From contig JBDOQK010000049.1 of NCBI GenBank assembly GCA_040437565.1, positions 62,001 through 126,000 on the forward strand: DNA of 64,000 nucleotides. Reading direction: 5' to 3'. Of this stretch, positions 33,660 to 45,110 are shown piece by piece. Under the pieces are notes generated by a model. The model saw only the letters and a list, made by a program, of their open reading frames with translations, was not told the origin of the DNA and did not search any database. This DNA comes from Albugo candida. Taxonomy: Eukaryota > Oomycota > Peronosporomycetes > Albuginales. The first letter of the stretch is position 1. Every line of letters starts with the position of its first letter. Made by a program: the position numbers and the translations under genes.

Positions 33660-34700
33660 GGAAATTATTATATTTACTCCCTTTTAATTCACGTGGCACA
33701 CATTACTATACATAATTAGGAAATTGTTATATTCACTCCCCTTTCGGTTAGATTCAAGTCACGTGACCCACATTATTGTACATTCAACCGTTATCGTCTT
33801 ATTTATGTGTCACACTCTGGGTTTTACGCGAGCATACCGATGATTTGATGAAAGTCCCTGACAGGAATAATAACTGGAAATTGAACCGATTGGGTAGACT
33901 TCTGCTTCTTTTAGAAAATTTCGCAATCGTAGAATAAACATGTGATCACTTTTGCTCTACCAACTCGATTAACTGCCCGCTACACGCCCCACAAGATCAC
34001 GTACAATTGTCCGAAGGATTTTATGCGCTTCTAAACGAGTGTGAGCGTCTCAGCTGGGAGATAAAGATATTGTGTACTAGACCGACACATTTCGCAAATA
34101 GGAATCACAAAAAACTTTCCCTTAGATGATAGTTTTTTGTAGCTATTTGCTTTCCTTGGCTCAAAAGGAAAGATATTTCCACTAGACTTTAATTTGTTTC
34201 GTGTTGATTTTCTTCTCAAGCAATCGGTCTTGCAATACATTTGACATAACATCTTACTGCTCATTCTTTGTAGAAGATAAAAGCGTGGTTTTGCGTCGGC
34301 GCATTCTGATCAGCCTCAATTTGATCTCAACGAAGAGAACGAGAGAAGATCATAGCGATCGTCACAAGAACTATGAAGCATTACGCATCGTTCTCGAGTC
34401 CATCGGGCATTTTTCAGACCGATGAAATTCAATATTTCACAACGATAAAGATAAGGTAGTAGTGGAAAATCAAAAGATAGGCAAATTGTATCGCGAAATT
34501 TTGAGCTGGTAGCTTTGTACTATTATTGAATGTTTAATGATGTGGGTCACGTGACTTAAAAGGTATGATAGTGAATCTAACAATTCCCTAAATATAAATA
34601 AAAAGTATATACTGTATACATAGTACAATTATGTGTACCACCTGACTTAAAAAAGGAGGGAGTGAATTTGATCAAAAAGGGAGTGAATATAATAATTCCC
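33660..34700. mobile_element. non-autonomous DNA transposon remnant with inverted ends, nested
   Basis: The outer ends are inverted repeats: gga/gggaattattatatt(t/c)actcccttt at 33660 and, on the other strand, at 34700, with about 24 of the first 26 bases alike. TTA flanks both sides (33657-33659 and 34701-34703), which would suit a 3-bp target duplication of PIF/Harbinger type. A second, inner pair (33719 and 34588) has the same start (ggaa(a)ttgtta.attcact) plus a shared gtcacgtgacccacat block. The 1.04-kb element has no transposase frame, so it is a MITE-like copy or two nested copies. Family assignment is tentative. Confidence 0.6.
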
Positions 34701-34958
34701 TTATTTTATAGTATACAAAGCCTAGTAGTCAATAAGTCAATGATCGTGCACCAGTAAACAATCATGTGTCATGAAACTTCGTTCTAGTACTATCTACCAC
34801 ATAATGGGACACCAATGTGTTGCTTCGTAGCAGGGATGTTAAGATTTGGTCCTAGTGCATGCACACTTAATGTCTGACACATCCATCAATCTGAATATCT
34901 TGCTTTGATTGGTTGGAATACTCGGGTGAAGTGCATAACAACCAACTAAATCACGAAA

Positions 34959-36082
34959 ATGGATCTCAATCATATGCTCACAAAACTGATCGAAAAAAAT
35001 GATCTGACAACGGAAGAAGCCCGTTACGCAATGGAATTCATGACGTCGGAAGACTGTCGTGAAAACTCAGCTTCGATTGGAGCAATTCTGGCACTTTTGT
35101 CGTCGAAAGGTGAATCCGTTCAAGAAGTCACAACTTTTGCGGAATGTCTCCGAGAAAAAGGCGTTCCGATTTCTATCAGCGTACGTGCGTACTTCTGTAA
35201 TTATAAACTCTTTTACTACCCAATCACATCTCGTTACGATAGAATTCGGAAACGTTATTGGACATTGTCGGCACTGGCGGCGATGGTGCACAAACGGTAA
35301 ATATCTCAACAGCTGCAGCCATTCTCGTAGCATCGTGCGGTGCAAAAGTAGCCAAGCATGGTAACAGATCGGTGTCGAGTCGTTCTGGATCTGCTGACGT
35401 TTTGGAAGAGATGGGAATTCCAATGCTATCTGATCCCAACGATATCATCTCGTGCTTGCACCATGCTCGCATCACCTTCATCTATGCACCTCATTTCCAT
35501 CCATCCATGAAACATATTGCTCCCATTCGAAAGAGTATGAAAATTCGGTCAATCTTCAATATACTGGGTCCTCTAATCAACCCTGCGCGGTGCTCGAGAG
35601 TTGTCATTGGTGTCTATACACCCAAACTATTGGAGCTTTTCGGACATTGTATTGAAGGATTGGGTGTCGACCACGGACTTATCGTCCATTGTGCAGGATT
35701 GGACGAACTTAATTCATTGGGAGCCCCAGCAGAAATTGTCGAGGTTCGCAAAGGAAGGCCGATACAGAGATACCAGCTTCGACATGAAGATGTAGGTGTT
35801 CCATCGGCGACTTCGATCGAGTGTCTCCGAGGTGGAACAGCCGAAGAGAATGCTCACATTATCAAAAGAATTCTGTCAGGAAAATGGCAAGAGTCAGAGA
35901 CCATCTTGGCACACACAATTGCCTACAATGCAGGGGCAGGTCTGTATGTTTACGGACTTGCCGAGAGCATCCAACAAGGTTATCAGCGCGCGATGGATAA
36001 ACTTGTCCAAGGTGCGGCCATAGACACTCTCCAAGCATGGCAAGCGGCAGCTGGACGGTCTTTAGAGAGAGATCGTACATAA
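34959..36082 (+). CDS. trpD: anthranilate phosphoribosyltransferase, two exons
   Basis: Exons 34959-35180 and 35243-36082; intron of 62 nt (GTACGT to GATAG). The 353-residue protein joins anthranilate to PRPP, the second step of tryptophan synthesis. Seen: an N-terminal helical domain (DLTTEEARYAMEFM), then the PRPP-binding loop DIVGTGGDGA, NISTAAA, the hallmark AKHGNRSVSSRSGSADVLEE, FAPHFHPSMKHIAPIRKSM in the form IYAPHFHPSMKH, FNILGPLINP, and GLDELN. The frame is continuous and full-length. It is a stand-alone enzyme with no fused glutamine amidotransferase or indole-glycerol-phosphate synthase. The start fits the family (DLNHMLTKLI). Confidence 0.95.
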
Positions 36083-37342
36083 TAAGTTCGTTTGTGTAAT
36101 TCATTAAGTATGTATTGGATGTGCATAGGAAGCTGCACGTACTTGATACTAGACCTTTGGTGTTAAGTACTTACGTGAAAAGTGCTCTAGTCGCATTCGT
36201 CGAAACAGCTTTCACCCCTCCCCAAGTGCGTCTAGATACTGAAGGCCATATCTGATCAAACTGCATATTCCAGTGTTCGTTTACTTGAGGGTGCTTGGAC
36301 TCTATAGACTGCTCTCATTCTCGCGACCAACAGAACGGATGTTAAAAAGATTATATATCATCGGGTGGGACAACCGCTGCATTGCATAGAATGATAGATC
36401 AATGCCTGACCCCGCACGAAATACGTTCATGCGATCAAAACTTTCCGACACATAGCTGCGCCTCGCGTATCTTGAAATTCTGTCAGTTGTGCTTTACTAT
36501 AAGCGATGAGAACTTGAAAACTATCGTGTAATCACATTAGTGGTACGTGCAAAATAAAAGAATGTTTGCTTCATCACGACAGTGACACAAATGTTCGATA
36601 AGTGTACTATCCCAACAGAAAATCCGGTCAAGTTTCAGTCGGGCGTCTGACGTAAATATCCTAGTGTTGTGCATGGTAAATTACCGGCATTAAAATAGAA
36701 ACTAATTTGAATGGATCAGATGGACTTTCTGCTGCACGTTTACGACGACAAACTCTTTGCGACAACACACGCGCGACGCCTTTACACAACCCCTTCGCGT
36801 TGGAGCGACATTTACTATTCGAGCGTCGCATCAGCCGTACGTCTTCCGCGTAAAATACGTGGAAAACGCGTATATTACCACGTCAACGACCCCGTTTCCA
36901 TTTCCATCTCCCTTATTAAGAAAAAAAATACATATTCAAAAATTTTGTCGGCTTCTGTAAAAAAAGTATAAGGATAGAAAGGTCTGGTCGGATCACACGC
37001 ACTCAATCCAATTGACTGGCTGTATGACCGTTTTTTACAAGCGATTTATCCATCGACGGGTTTATGAGAAAGAGTTGGGGACTGCTGAGAAACAGAAAGA
37101 CGTTCGCCATTTCAAGCTTGCAGCATCAAGTAAAAATTTGATTCGATCTTTCAGTCAAATTATACGCGTTCGCGATTGATCGAAAACGATCATACCGCGT
37201 AGTGATTGGTTGTATTGAAGGAAAGAAAGCGAAACGCCGTTTTGGCTACATACTTTACGCGCTCACTTTTTCGTGTTTTTTCACCTGAAGTCTTCAAAGC
37301 GTATTATACTTGAAATTTTGTTTATGACGATAACGTGCTGGA
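36083..37342. other. intergenic, no supported gene
   Basis: One plus-strand frame of 86 codons (36711-36971) has a basic C-terminus and no recognisable features; I do not call it. The 150 bases before 37343 are AT-rich with poly-T tracts and probably hold the promoter of the next gene. Confidence 0.5.
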
Positions 37343-40300
37343 ATGCCGCTTTTGCCATCGATCAGCTCAAAGAATCAAAGCACCACATCGACACCCCGAT
37401 CTACGACATCGCTCACACATTCCACACTCAATCGATCTAGCCATAATGTCGTGGAACAATCGACGAGTTATGCGAGTAGTGTGACCAATGCTATGTCACC
37501 TGCGTACCTCTCTATAAATACGTATTACAATCCCAATTCATGTACACAAGTCGCACAAGAACAAATTGTCGTCGGTATCAGTGCTTCGGTAGAAGATGGA
37601 GTGGAAGATTGGTCCAATGACTTTCGTTTAGATACGAATACCGGTGCGGAGCAATCGCTCGGAAATGTCAAGCACGAACCCGAGCTACCTGACCGTTCTA
37701 GCGCTACGGATGGGTATACACGTCAAGTCGATGTGCATACATTCATGAATCGTCTCTTTCCACCTGTTAAGTACGCTGCCACGCGAACATTGCATCACTA
37801 TCGAGAACACGCAACTCTATCACCTCCAACAATTCATAACGCTGATAACGAACAAAACAACAAATCGACAATATCCTCATTGGACGAAAATAATCCCGAC
37901 CATTTGCATGACAATAGTGGCACAGTATTCGACAAAAGTGGCACAATCATCGACCCGACCGAAACAAAAATCTCCGAAAGGCCTGAGAGTCTCGAGGACG
38001 AAGAAGAGGAGAATTGGGATGCTGAAATCGGTCTGGAGACATGCACCGATGGATACAATCGGTATGCTGTTGGCAGTGATACCCGTTCCGACAATTTCAA
38101 TATGTTTATCAAAGTCTTTCACGATATGATGGACGGCGAGGATATCGGTGATGAGGACGACGAGAGCAATTCTATACGACGCAAATCGCCTTCTTCATCA
38201 GACGGGAAAATGGCGCTCTTCCAGCGACGAAATGAGTCTCAATCGGAAAGTGGGATGAGCCAGGAACAATCTTCCGTGCATTCTGGAACGAGACCTTCGG
38301 TGGAAATGACGCTATCGGATCGATTCCGTCTCGTGGAGATTGCGTGTTCGTCAGCGTATGCTGTCCGTATTGAGCGATTTCCAAAACCGTGCACGAGCTA
38401 TCATCACATTGAGAAAGAATTCCAACTGCCGTGTTACTCGGACGCGAAATTTGAGCGATGGCTTCAGCGAATTGTGAGTGTGAAATGCAAATTATTCAAT
38501 CGGATTTTAGACAATGAACAGAGAAAAAAATCGATTGTGAACGCTACAAAATCGACTCGTTGTCCCTTTGAGAAAACGTTTGTGGTCAATGTATCCCGTC
38601 GACTGATGCTGTATCGTCATTGTGGAGATCAGACGCAAAGCCAAAGCCGAATTCTCGCGTATTTCAAGCATATTGTCAAGTGGAAAGAAACGTGTGGATA
38701 CGCATGCGTTCGTGAGGCTTTGTCAACGGAAGAATACGATTACATTGCGTGTTTGAATATGGAATTCGTACAGGAAGCTGCTCGCGTGTTTGCATCTGTG
38801 AAAGGCAGTGAGACTCTTAAATGGATGGAAGCATTCCAATTCATTCTTCGAGTGTGTCGTGCATCGTTTCCCGAGTATGAAGCCGTTCTCGCACTCATTG
38901 AGATCCGATACGTTTGTCATCATTTGGTGTCGTTTATCAGCTTCCAAGTTCGATACAATTGGAGTATTTGTGCGGAAGTAATGGCTCTGCCTCATTTTCT
39001 ATCGGAAAATAAACCGATTTCGAATTCCCTGCAAGAGATTTTGAATCATTACGGCGCTTTATTCTCATTCTGCACGCCAATTGCCACCGAACGACTCGCG
39101 TTGGAGAACAATTCAAACGAAAATGGCATTGAAATTGGCTCATTGAGCGGCTTGGCATTGGATCCCAATTGCATCAAAGCGCTCATTCTTTGCGATATCC
39201 AAAATCTGACCGATGGAAAGAGCGTTTTGACCGAAGAGAAATTTGTGGGCTTGTTAGATTTGGTGGATCTCGAACAGGATGCCAGCGATCGGAACAGTGC
39301 GTCTGAGCATGCAAGTCTTCGAGAGAATAATGACGAATGGCCCACCGAGTCGGAAGTGTTCGCATTGATCCCACAAGACACGGAATCCCGTCGTGTGGCT
39401 TTATTCGCATTGTTTGAGAACGTGCCTGCAGCGTATACACTGATCAAAGCGAAATGTGCTGTGATTTTGAGCTCACTGCATGCAGCCAATTTGACAATTG
39501 GAAGCACACGAACGGCTGAATCGCTGGCGTATGAGTCATTGTGCTTGTTGGAAATCGCGTCACGACATCAATTGTTGCATTCCACGGCTCAGGACGAAGA
39601 GCATTCCACAGACTTTGTGATCACAAACTTTAGCAATGGCGGTATTGTATCGGAATTGGGAAGAATTGTGATGGAAATATTGGGCGATCTTCTCATTAGC
39701 AATCAGAAATATCGCTTTGGAATTCGATGTCTCGAAGCCGCATGCGCCATTTACGCGTTCCTCCACCACGGAAACGAGTATGAAAAGCTCACACGACACA
39801 TGTGCACGCTCACATTGAAAGCAGAAGACGTCAAGCGAGCGCTAAGGCTCCACGAGAAAGTTGTGAAAATCGCTCAGGTTCATGGGAACGTCAATGAATT
39901 CGTATATCTCACACAAGTGCTTTCAGGCCTTTGGCTCCGTGAAGGGCAATTCGCACAGGCGGAAAAAGTCATTGATACGGCTTTACAATTCCTCCGCGAA
40001 TACTGTGGAATGCTGCCTCCATGTTTCTCAGAAAATGTGAATGGATCGAGTCCTCCGGCTTCCGAGACCACATCGAGCTTTTTGAGCGCCCGATCTTCCA
40101 ATACATTGAGTCAAACAACAGCAACTCTTTCGTCTCGATCGTTGTATTCCGGGGAATTAGAGTCATGGCTGAATCACGACGTGTCTTTACATTTGATGCT
40201 TCGCGATGTGTATCGGTCCTGCGGGCGCTTTATGAAAGCCGTTGCGGTTGTGGAGCATTTACTGAATTACAACATGCGCTTACCGCGTGGAAAACGAACA

Positions 40301-43300
40301 AATTTACGAATGCTTTTGGCGGAAGATGCTTTGAAATGTCGTTCTTTTGATCAGAGTTTTTGGATGTTGCAGGCGTTGGAACAGGAGGCTCTCAATTTCC
40401 ACGAGCGAGTCTGTGAAGTCGGAGGCGTACGATCTGTTGGCATCGGGACGGAAGCTCGTTTCGGGTACGATATGGTCACATCATGTCGCTATATATTGTG
40501 TCGGATCAAGCTTCATATCCGTCAAAGTGAGTTCCTTGCAGCAAGCGCGTGGCTGACAATTGCTCGTTTCAAATGCGTCGATCAAGGCGTTCAATTGAAT
40601 GCGAAATTGGACTTTTTGGACGCCAGTATCTATCTCCATGTATGTCGAGAAGCTCAGGAGCGTTCCTTGCTATCTCCCGATAATATGACACCAAAAATGC
40701 ATGGAAATGTGCTCGAAATCATCCAAATGTTTACGGGTTCCATGTACGCACTATCGACGAAACAATTGTCAGAGCTGAATACGCGATTGGAGCAGATGAG
40801 TGTGTGCCTTCAGGACATTTCCCACGCTATGAAACAAGGCATTCAGGCTGCTTGGGTGGCGTTGGAGCGATATCAAACGTTGGAAGACCGCGTGCATCAG
40901 ATCAAGACGCTGTTACTGCTCGTTAATCTTCACACAGATCCCATTCGACTCGCCGTATTTGCGTGTGGGAATCAATACGAAAACGACGTTCAGTGTCGAT
41001 ATTTGAGACGAACGCTTGGCGACTGCAAATGCGTATCGGATGTCGCGAAAATGAATCTCTTACAAGCACAAAAGCTGTTGGCGTCCGCGTTGAGTCTTTC
41101 CGAACAAGTAGCCGATGTATTCCTTCACGTTGAAGCGCTGATCAAATGTGCAGAGATTTGGATGCTTTTGGAGAAGATTTTGTGTCAGAATCGAAAGAAT
41201 CGACAGCTTAAAGAAGCCGGCGCGTGTTGGGAAGAAGCCGTCAAACTTATCAAAGCCGTCTTTTTCCGTCGCGTCTCTTTCTGCGACGTGGAAACCACTG
41301 ATGCGAGTTTTCGTTTGACGCAGAAAAAGAGCAATTTCAGCGTCAATAACGTCTGTGAGCTGGCAAGTACGTTCTCGATCGTCCCCGTCGTCAATTTCTC
41401 CGAGACGTTCCTTCTTCGACTCGACGATTGGCTCATGTCACTCATTTGGACCGCGTGTGTGTTCCTAAAGACGGATCGATTGCCCGTGTACCTGGACAGC
41501 ATCATCGGAATCCATTTCGATGAGCTGTTGAGCGCCCGAATGGGTCTAGAAAACATCCTCCATCAGCTGCGTGTGTACCGGACACATCAAGTCGCCATTT
41601 GGATCGGAAATGCCAACACACACAATTGCATGAGCTCGAGTCATCGCGTGTCATCGTCGTCGATCATTCAAAGAAGCTTCATCGAGTCGCCGCGATTGGA
41701 AGAACAAAGCTCGCCATTTGGAAAAGTATCAATGGCATCACCGTCCACGACGTCCTCAAGCGGAAGTTCTTCTCGCACGCATACGCATCGAAGCTCCAAA
41801 GCAAAACGATGCAGCCAACATCGAAAAAATCTGTCCATGTCGTCGATTTCGGAATTATTAGCATCGAATGTGATCGCTCCGTCCTCGTTCCACGACGCTT
41901 CTAACTCGTACGACAATTGCAAAGGAGTCGTATCCTGCAAACCTCTGCTCATGTCGCCACGAATCGGTCTCGTGAGTTTTGAAAAGCGCGGACAGGACAC
42001 TGGCATTCGGGACGCATACAATTCGACTTCGGCTTTGGCTTCGACTTTGATGAATTTCGACAAAACTTCAGAGAGCTCGGCACATAGTAACAGTACGAAT
42101 CGGTCGCGAGTCCGTGCGTCGTTATTGGGGACGCCCAACAATTCGATAAATGGCGACCATGCAGTCGATATGCTGCGAAGTGGATCGCGGAATACACGTC
42201 CGAGCGTATTGAGTCGTGGGTCCAGCGTCAGTAGCGGCTTTAACGATTTGGATCCCGCACATTCGGCGAAGTTGCGTTGGGTCTTCAATGAGTGGAGTGC
42301 TGCCAAACGCAATTATATTGGCGGCAAATTCGATGTGACAGCATTGAGGTATCAGAATCTTCGGACACTTCGATTCCTTTTGGATGCATTTGACGCCCAA
42401 CAAGTGGCGATTTTGTGTCGGACGCGTAAAAAAGACGGAAATGAAGCGAATGGAACGGGAAAAGCGGAGAGGGCTTTTGACTTGCAGGGATTTGATGTCG
42501 CGCATTTGAACTCCCACGCGTTGTTTCAGTACAAAAATCACGTATTTGTGATCGGATACGACGCGATACGAACGTCGTACGATGATTCCCAATTCAAATT
42601 CAAAGTGTTTGGCGTTCGTGAAGGCGCTACATTTGAATGGAAATCACAGATCCCGCGGCCGGAATGGTATTTGACGCATTACGACAACTCGGAAGCCGAT
42701 ACAGCTGCAATTGGACACGGGATTTTACGCACAATGAGGCTTTTGGGGATCAAACGTTTGCTCAAGATTCTAGGCTCTCTCCTGCTGGAAATTCCATTAG
42801 TGGTCATCGGCTCTTCGTTCCCGCAGATCAAAGACGTCACATTGAGTCTGATGAAGCTCCTGTATCCTTTCCAATGGCCTCACGTGTGTGTTCCATTCCT
42901 TCCGGTGTCGTCGTGGCGCTTTGCGTACGATNNNNNNNNNNNNNNNNNNNNNNNNNNNNNNNNNNNNNNNNNNNNNNNNNNNNNNNNNNNNNNNNNNNNN
43001 NNNNNNNNNNNNNNNNNNNNNNNNNNNNNNNCTGGGAAACATTCGTACAACAATGCGATTCAATTGCCTCGAAAATGGCGAAAAACTGTTTTAGAGAAAT
43101 TGACGCGTGCTGTCAAGTACACGCGTCGACTTCAACAGAAAACAGCCCGTATAGAGTCGCGTCAATCACACGGTGTATCGTCGTTGGATATATTGCATTT
43201 CTCGCGTCAGAGCCATCACGAGCATCACACTCGTTCCGCTTCACATTGGGTCAGCAGTAATATCGACTCGTTGGGGAGTAAGATGGCTATGCACCCGTGG

Positions 43301-43888
43301 CAATTTACTCCGTCCACAAACATGCGCGTCACCAAAAGCATTCGCGGCGATCGGAATACTCTGAAAATTGATTCGGATGAGCGTCAATATTACGGATTTG
43401 AGTGTAGTGCTGTGTTACGGAATGGCGTCGTTGAAATACACGCAAAGCTTTTACAATGTTGTGCCGAGTATCAGAAAAAGAAGTGCAGACAGAAAAGCAA
43501 GCGGAGTGCTGCTAAACAGGAGATAAAATCATGGTTTTCTTCGGCTCACGATATGGACGCGTTTGTCGAGAGATTTTGCCAAACAAAGCTGTATCTACAG
43601 TTTAAAGAGAGTGCGCGGGAGAAAGGATATGTACCGTCAGAATGGATGTGTGAAAGACAGCGAATGTGTGTGAATGATGGTCAAATGGCGGCACAATTGA
43701 GCGCGAGAAATCCGCGGTGGGGAGGGAATTGGACGATTAGACAGCTGCAGGTAATGGCTCCGATGAATAGCGCGCAGTCTGTTTCGTCGTCGAGGCATTC
43801 GTATCGTCATAGTGGCGTGCTATCGAACCCGTCAACGGGAAGAGCGCCAAGTGCAACTTTGATGAATTTGGCGACGATATCGATTTGA
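37343..43888 (+). CDS. large TPR and DENN-domain protein
   Basis: One unbroken frame of 2,181 codons, intronless, crossed by the N gap 42932-43031 (34 unknown residues in the record; true size unknown). Order: a Ser/Thr-rich, acidic, disordered start (to about 335); a conserved helical region; TPR-like helices at about 785-885 (KYRFGIRCLEAACAIYAFL, KRALRLHEKVVKIAQ, FAQAEKVIDTALQFL); a Ser-rich linker (about 1430-1640); then a DENN module from about 1665. The DENN core has LLKILGSLLLEIPLVVIGSS, LLYPFQWPHVCVPFLP and a C-terminal part after the gap. DENN proteins act as exchange factors for Rab GTPases; TPR regions bind partners. A role in membrane traffic is therefore likely, but the Rab target cannot be told. 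Confidence 0.8.
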   Translation: MPLLPSISSKNQSTTSTPRSTTSLTHSTLNRSSHNVVEQSTSYASSVTNAMSPAYLSINTYYNPNSCTQVAQEQIVVGISASVEDGVEDWSNDFRLDTNTGAEQSLGNVKHEPELPDRSSATDGYTRQVDVHTFMNRLFPPVKYAATRTLHHYREHATLSPPTIHNADNEQNNKSTISSLDENNPDHLHDNSGTVFDKSGTIIDPTETKISERPESLEDEEEENWDAEIGLETCTDGYNRYAVGSDTRSDNFNMFIKVFHDMMDGEDIGDEDDESNSIRRKSPSSSDGKMALFQRRNESQSESGMSQEQSSVHSGTRPSVEMTLSDRFRLVEIACSSAYAVRIERFPKPCTSYHHIEKEFQLPCYSDAKFERWLQRIVSVKCKLFNRILDNEQRKKSIVNATKSTRCPFEKTFVVNVSRRLMLYRHCGDQTQSQSRILAYFKHIVKWKETCGYACVREALSTEEYDYIACLNMEFVQEAARVFASVKGSETLKWMEAFQFILRVCRASFPEYEAVLALIEIRYVCHHLVSFISFQVRYNWSICAEVMALPHFLSENKPISNSLQEILNHYGALFSFCTPIATERLALENNSNENGIEIGSLSGLALDPNCIKALILCDIQNLTDGKSVLTEEKFVGLLDLVDLEQDASDRNSASEHASLRENNDEWPTESEVFALIPQDTESRRVALFALFENVPAAYTLIKAKCAVILSSLHAANLTIGSTRTAESLAYESLCLLEIASRHQLLHSTAQDEEHSTDFVITNFSNGGIVSELGRIVMEILGDLLISNQKYRFGIRCLEAACAIYAFLHHGNEYEKLTRHMCTLTLKAEDVKRALRLHEKVVKIAQVHGNVNEFVYLTQVLSGLWLREGQFAQAEKVIDTALQFLREYCGMLPPCFSENVNGSSPPASETTSSFLSARSSNTLSQTTATLSSRSLYSGELESWLNHDVSLHLMLRDVYRSCGRFMKAVAVVEHLLNYNMRLPRGKRTNLRMLLAEDALKCRSFDQSFWMLQALEQEALNFHERVCEVGGVRSVGIGTEARFGYDMVTSCRYILCRIKLHIRQSEFLAASAWLTIARFKCVDQGVQLNAKLDFLDASIYLHVCREAQERSLLSPDNMTPKMHGNVLEIIQMFTGSMYALSTKQLSELNTRLEQMSVCLQDISHAMKQGIQAAWVALERYQTLEDRVHQIKTLLLLVNLHTDPIRLAVFACGNQYENDVQCRYLRRTLGDCKCVSDVAKMNLLQAQKLLASALSLSEQVADVFLHVEALIKCAEIWMLLEKILCQNRKNRQLKEAGACWEEAVKLIKAVFFRRVSFCDVETTDASFRLTQKKSNFSVNNVCELASTFSIVPVVNFSETFLLRLDDWLMSLIWTACVFLKTDRLPVYLDSIIGIHFDELLSARMGLENILHQLRVYRTHQVAIWIGNANTHNCMSSSHRVSSSSIIQRSFIESPRLEEQSSPFGKVSMASPSTTSSSGSSSRTHTHRSSKAKRCSQHRKNLSMSSISELLASNVIAPSSFHDASNSYDNCKGVVSCKPLLMSPRIGLVSFEKRGQDTGIRDAYNSTSALASTLMNFDKTSESSAHSNSTNRSRVRASLLGTPNNSINGDHAVDMLRSGSRNTRPSVLSRGSSVSSGFNDLDPAHSAKLRWVFNEWSAAKRNYIGGKFDVTALRYQNLRTLRFLLDAFDAQQVAILCRTRKKDGNEANGTGKAERAFDLQGFDVAHLNSHALFQYKNHVFVIGYDAIRTSYDDSQFKFKVFGVREGATFEWKSQIPRPEWYLTHYDNSEADTAAIGHGILRTMRLLGIKRLLKILGSLLLEIPLVVIGSSFPQIKDVTLSLMKLLYPFQWPHVCVPFLPVSSWRFAYDXXXXXXXXXXXXXXXXXXXXXXXXXXXXXXXXXXGKHSYNNAIQLPRKWRKTVLEKLTRAVKYTRRLQQKTARIESRQSHGVSSLDILHFSRQSHHEHHTRSASHWVSSNIDSLGSKMAMHPWQFTPSTNMRVTKSIRGDRNTLKIDSDERQYYGFECSAVLRNGVVEIHAKLLQCCAEYQKKKCRQKSKRSAAKQEIKSWFSSAHDMDAFVERFCQTKLYLQFKESAREKGYVPSEWMCERQRMCVNDGQMAAQLSARNPRWGGNWTIRQLQVMAPMNSAQSVSSSRHSYRHSGVLSNPSTGRAPSATLMNLATISI

Positions 43889-44539
43889 TATTAGATTGAG
43901 GAGGTGTGGAGTGGTGTTATTTAATGTATTGATAGAAATATATAAGAATAGGGAGACGTTTTAGATTAGGGAGGAAAGAAAAGAAACATTCCAAAATGAA
44001 GCATGCAAATCGGTATAAGATGATACCCTGGTAATACGAATATCTGTGCTAGATAAAATGCTCATATTCTTCTTATGGCTTTTGATAGATCGCTTATCTT
44101 TTACAAGTTGCTCATTTTTATAAAATGATGACACACCGATGGTATGACATCCCTCATGAAAATAACATCGTGACAGAAAGGGTATAATGTGTGGAGTGCG
44201 TTTAACAAAGTGTGATTGTTACCAGTTGGAGATTGAGCTGTAATCCGGCTCAAATGCTCTCATTTCGGCGGATTGAATAGTTGTATGAGTAGCGTGATAC
44301 CCTTAAAGAGTCAGCCATTCCGCATGCGGTCCATTTCATGTATAAATTGATTGTGCACCTGCGAATTTAGCTGTAAAAGTTGTGTCCATTCCAATTCCCA
44401 AAAGAGACAACAAGAGTGCGACACGACTGTTGTTGAGGCCACTATCACCTTTGGATCCAACGCATACCTTTATACCTTTGTCATTCCCAACTCTTTCTCC
44501 TTAAGGCACACTTTTATTGATGATACGTTGATCCTTCCT
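43889..44539. other. intergenic, no gene seen
   Basis: AT-rich 3' flank of the DENN gene followed by unassigned sequence; no supported frame. Confidence 0.5.
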
Positions 44540-45110
44540 CACTCCAAATGCTTGTGGAGGTCATGAGGTACAACCTGGATATGCCTTCTCCGATATAGGC
44601 GAGATTTATGCCCGCTAGGACTCCGAATCGCGTCATACTGCGGTCGTGGAACACTATCTCTACAGCGAGCTCTTGATGGACGACATCTCGAGTAAGCTGT
44701 GTATACGAGATACAGACTACTCTGCAACAACGTGGGGACATATCGCCCTAGTGCCCCGATACGCATGTAGTACGGCTCTTTAAGGGACATGTGTCAGGAG
44801 ACGTTGATCAGGAAACGATTGCACCTCAGCGTCCTAGAGCTGGTGAAGCGTACGCGAGGGAGAGTACGCCCTTTCAGTGTCCTGTGTAGTCGCACGAGTC
44901 GATTAGATGTACTCGACTAAGGCCTCGGTGGCAGTTCGTTGCGATCAAGGTACTTGGGTACATCAAGGTGAACTCCAGCACGTATACGCTTCGATGCAAA
45001 TCAGTGAACGGGTCAAGCTCGTAACCTCTTTAAGATGGAATTTTCCTGCCTGATCTCATCCGACCAGTACTTCAGAAATCCCTGTGAGATGCGTAAGACA
45101 ATCACATCGA
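44540..45110. mobile_element. Ty1/copia fossil fragments
   Basis: Two heavily decayed pieces. On the plus strand around 44860-45030 the reading recalls the end of copia reverse transcriptase and the join to RNase H (QFVAIKVLGYIKVNSSTYTL). On the minus strand around 44540-44780 a YTQLTRDVVHQE-like piece recalls the region after the integrase core. Old and broken many times, with no end repeats seen. Opposite orientations suggest rearrangement or two insertions. The right part is present again at 45731 onward through an assembly overlap. Confidence 0.45.

Noticed and set aside
36711-36971. 86-codon frame upstream of the DENN gene
   Set aside because: No recognisable motif, AT-rich end and no homologue known to me; could be chance.
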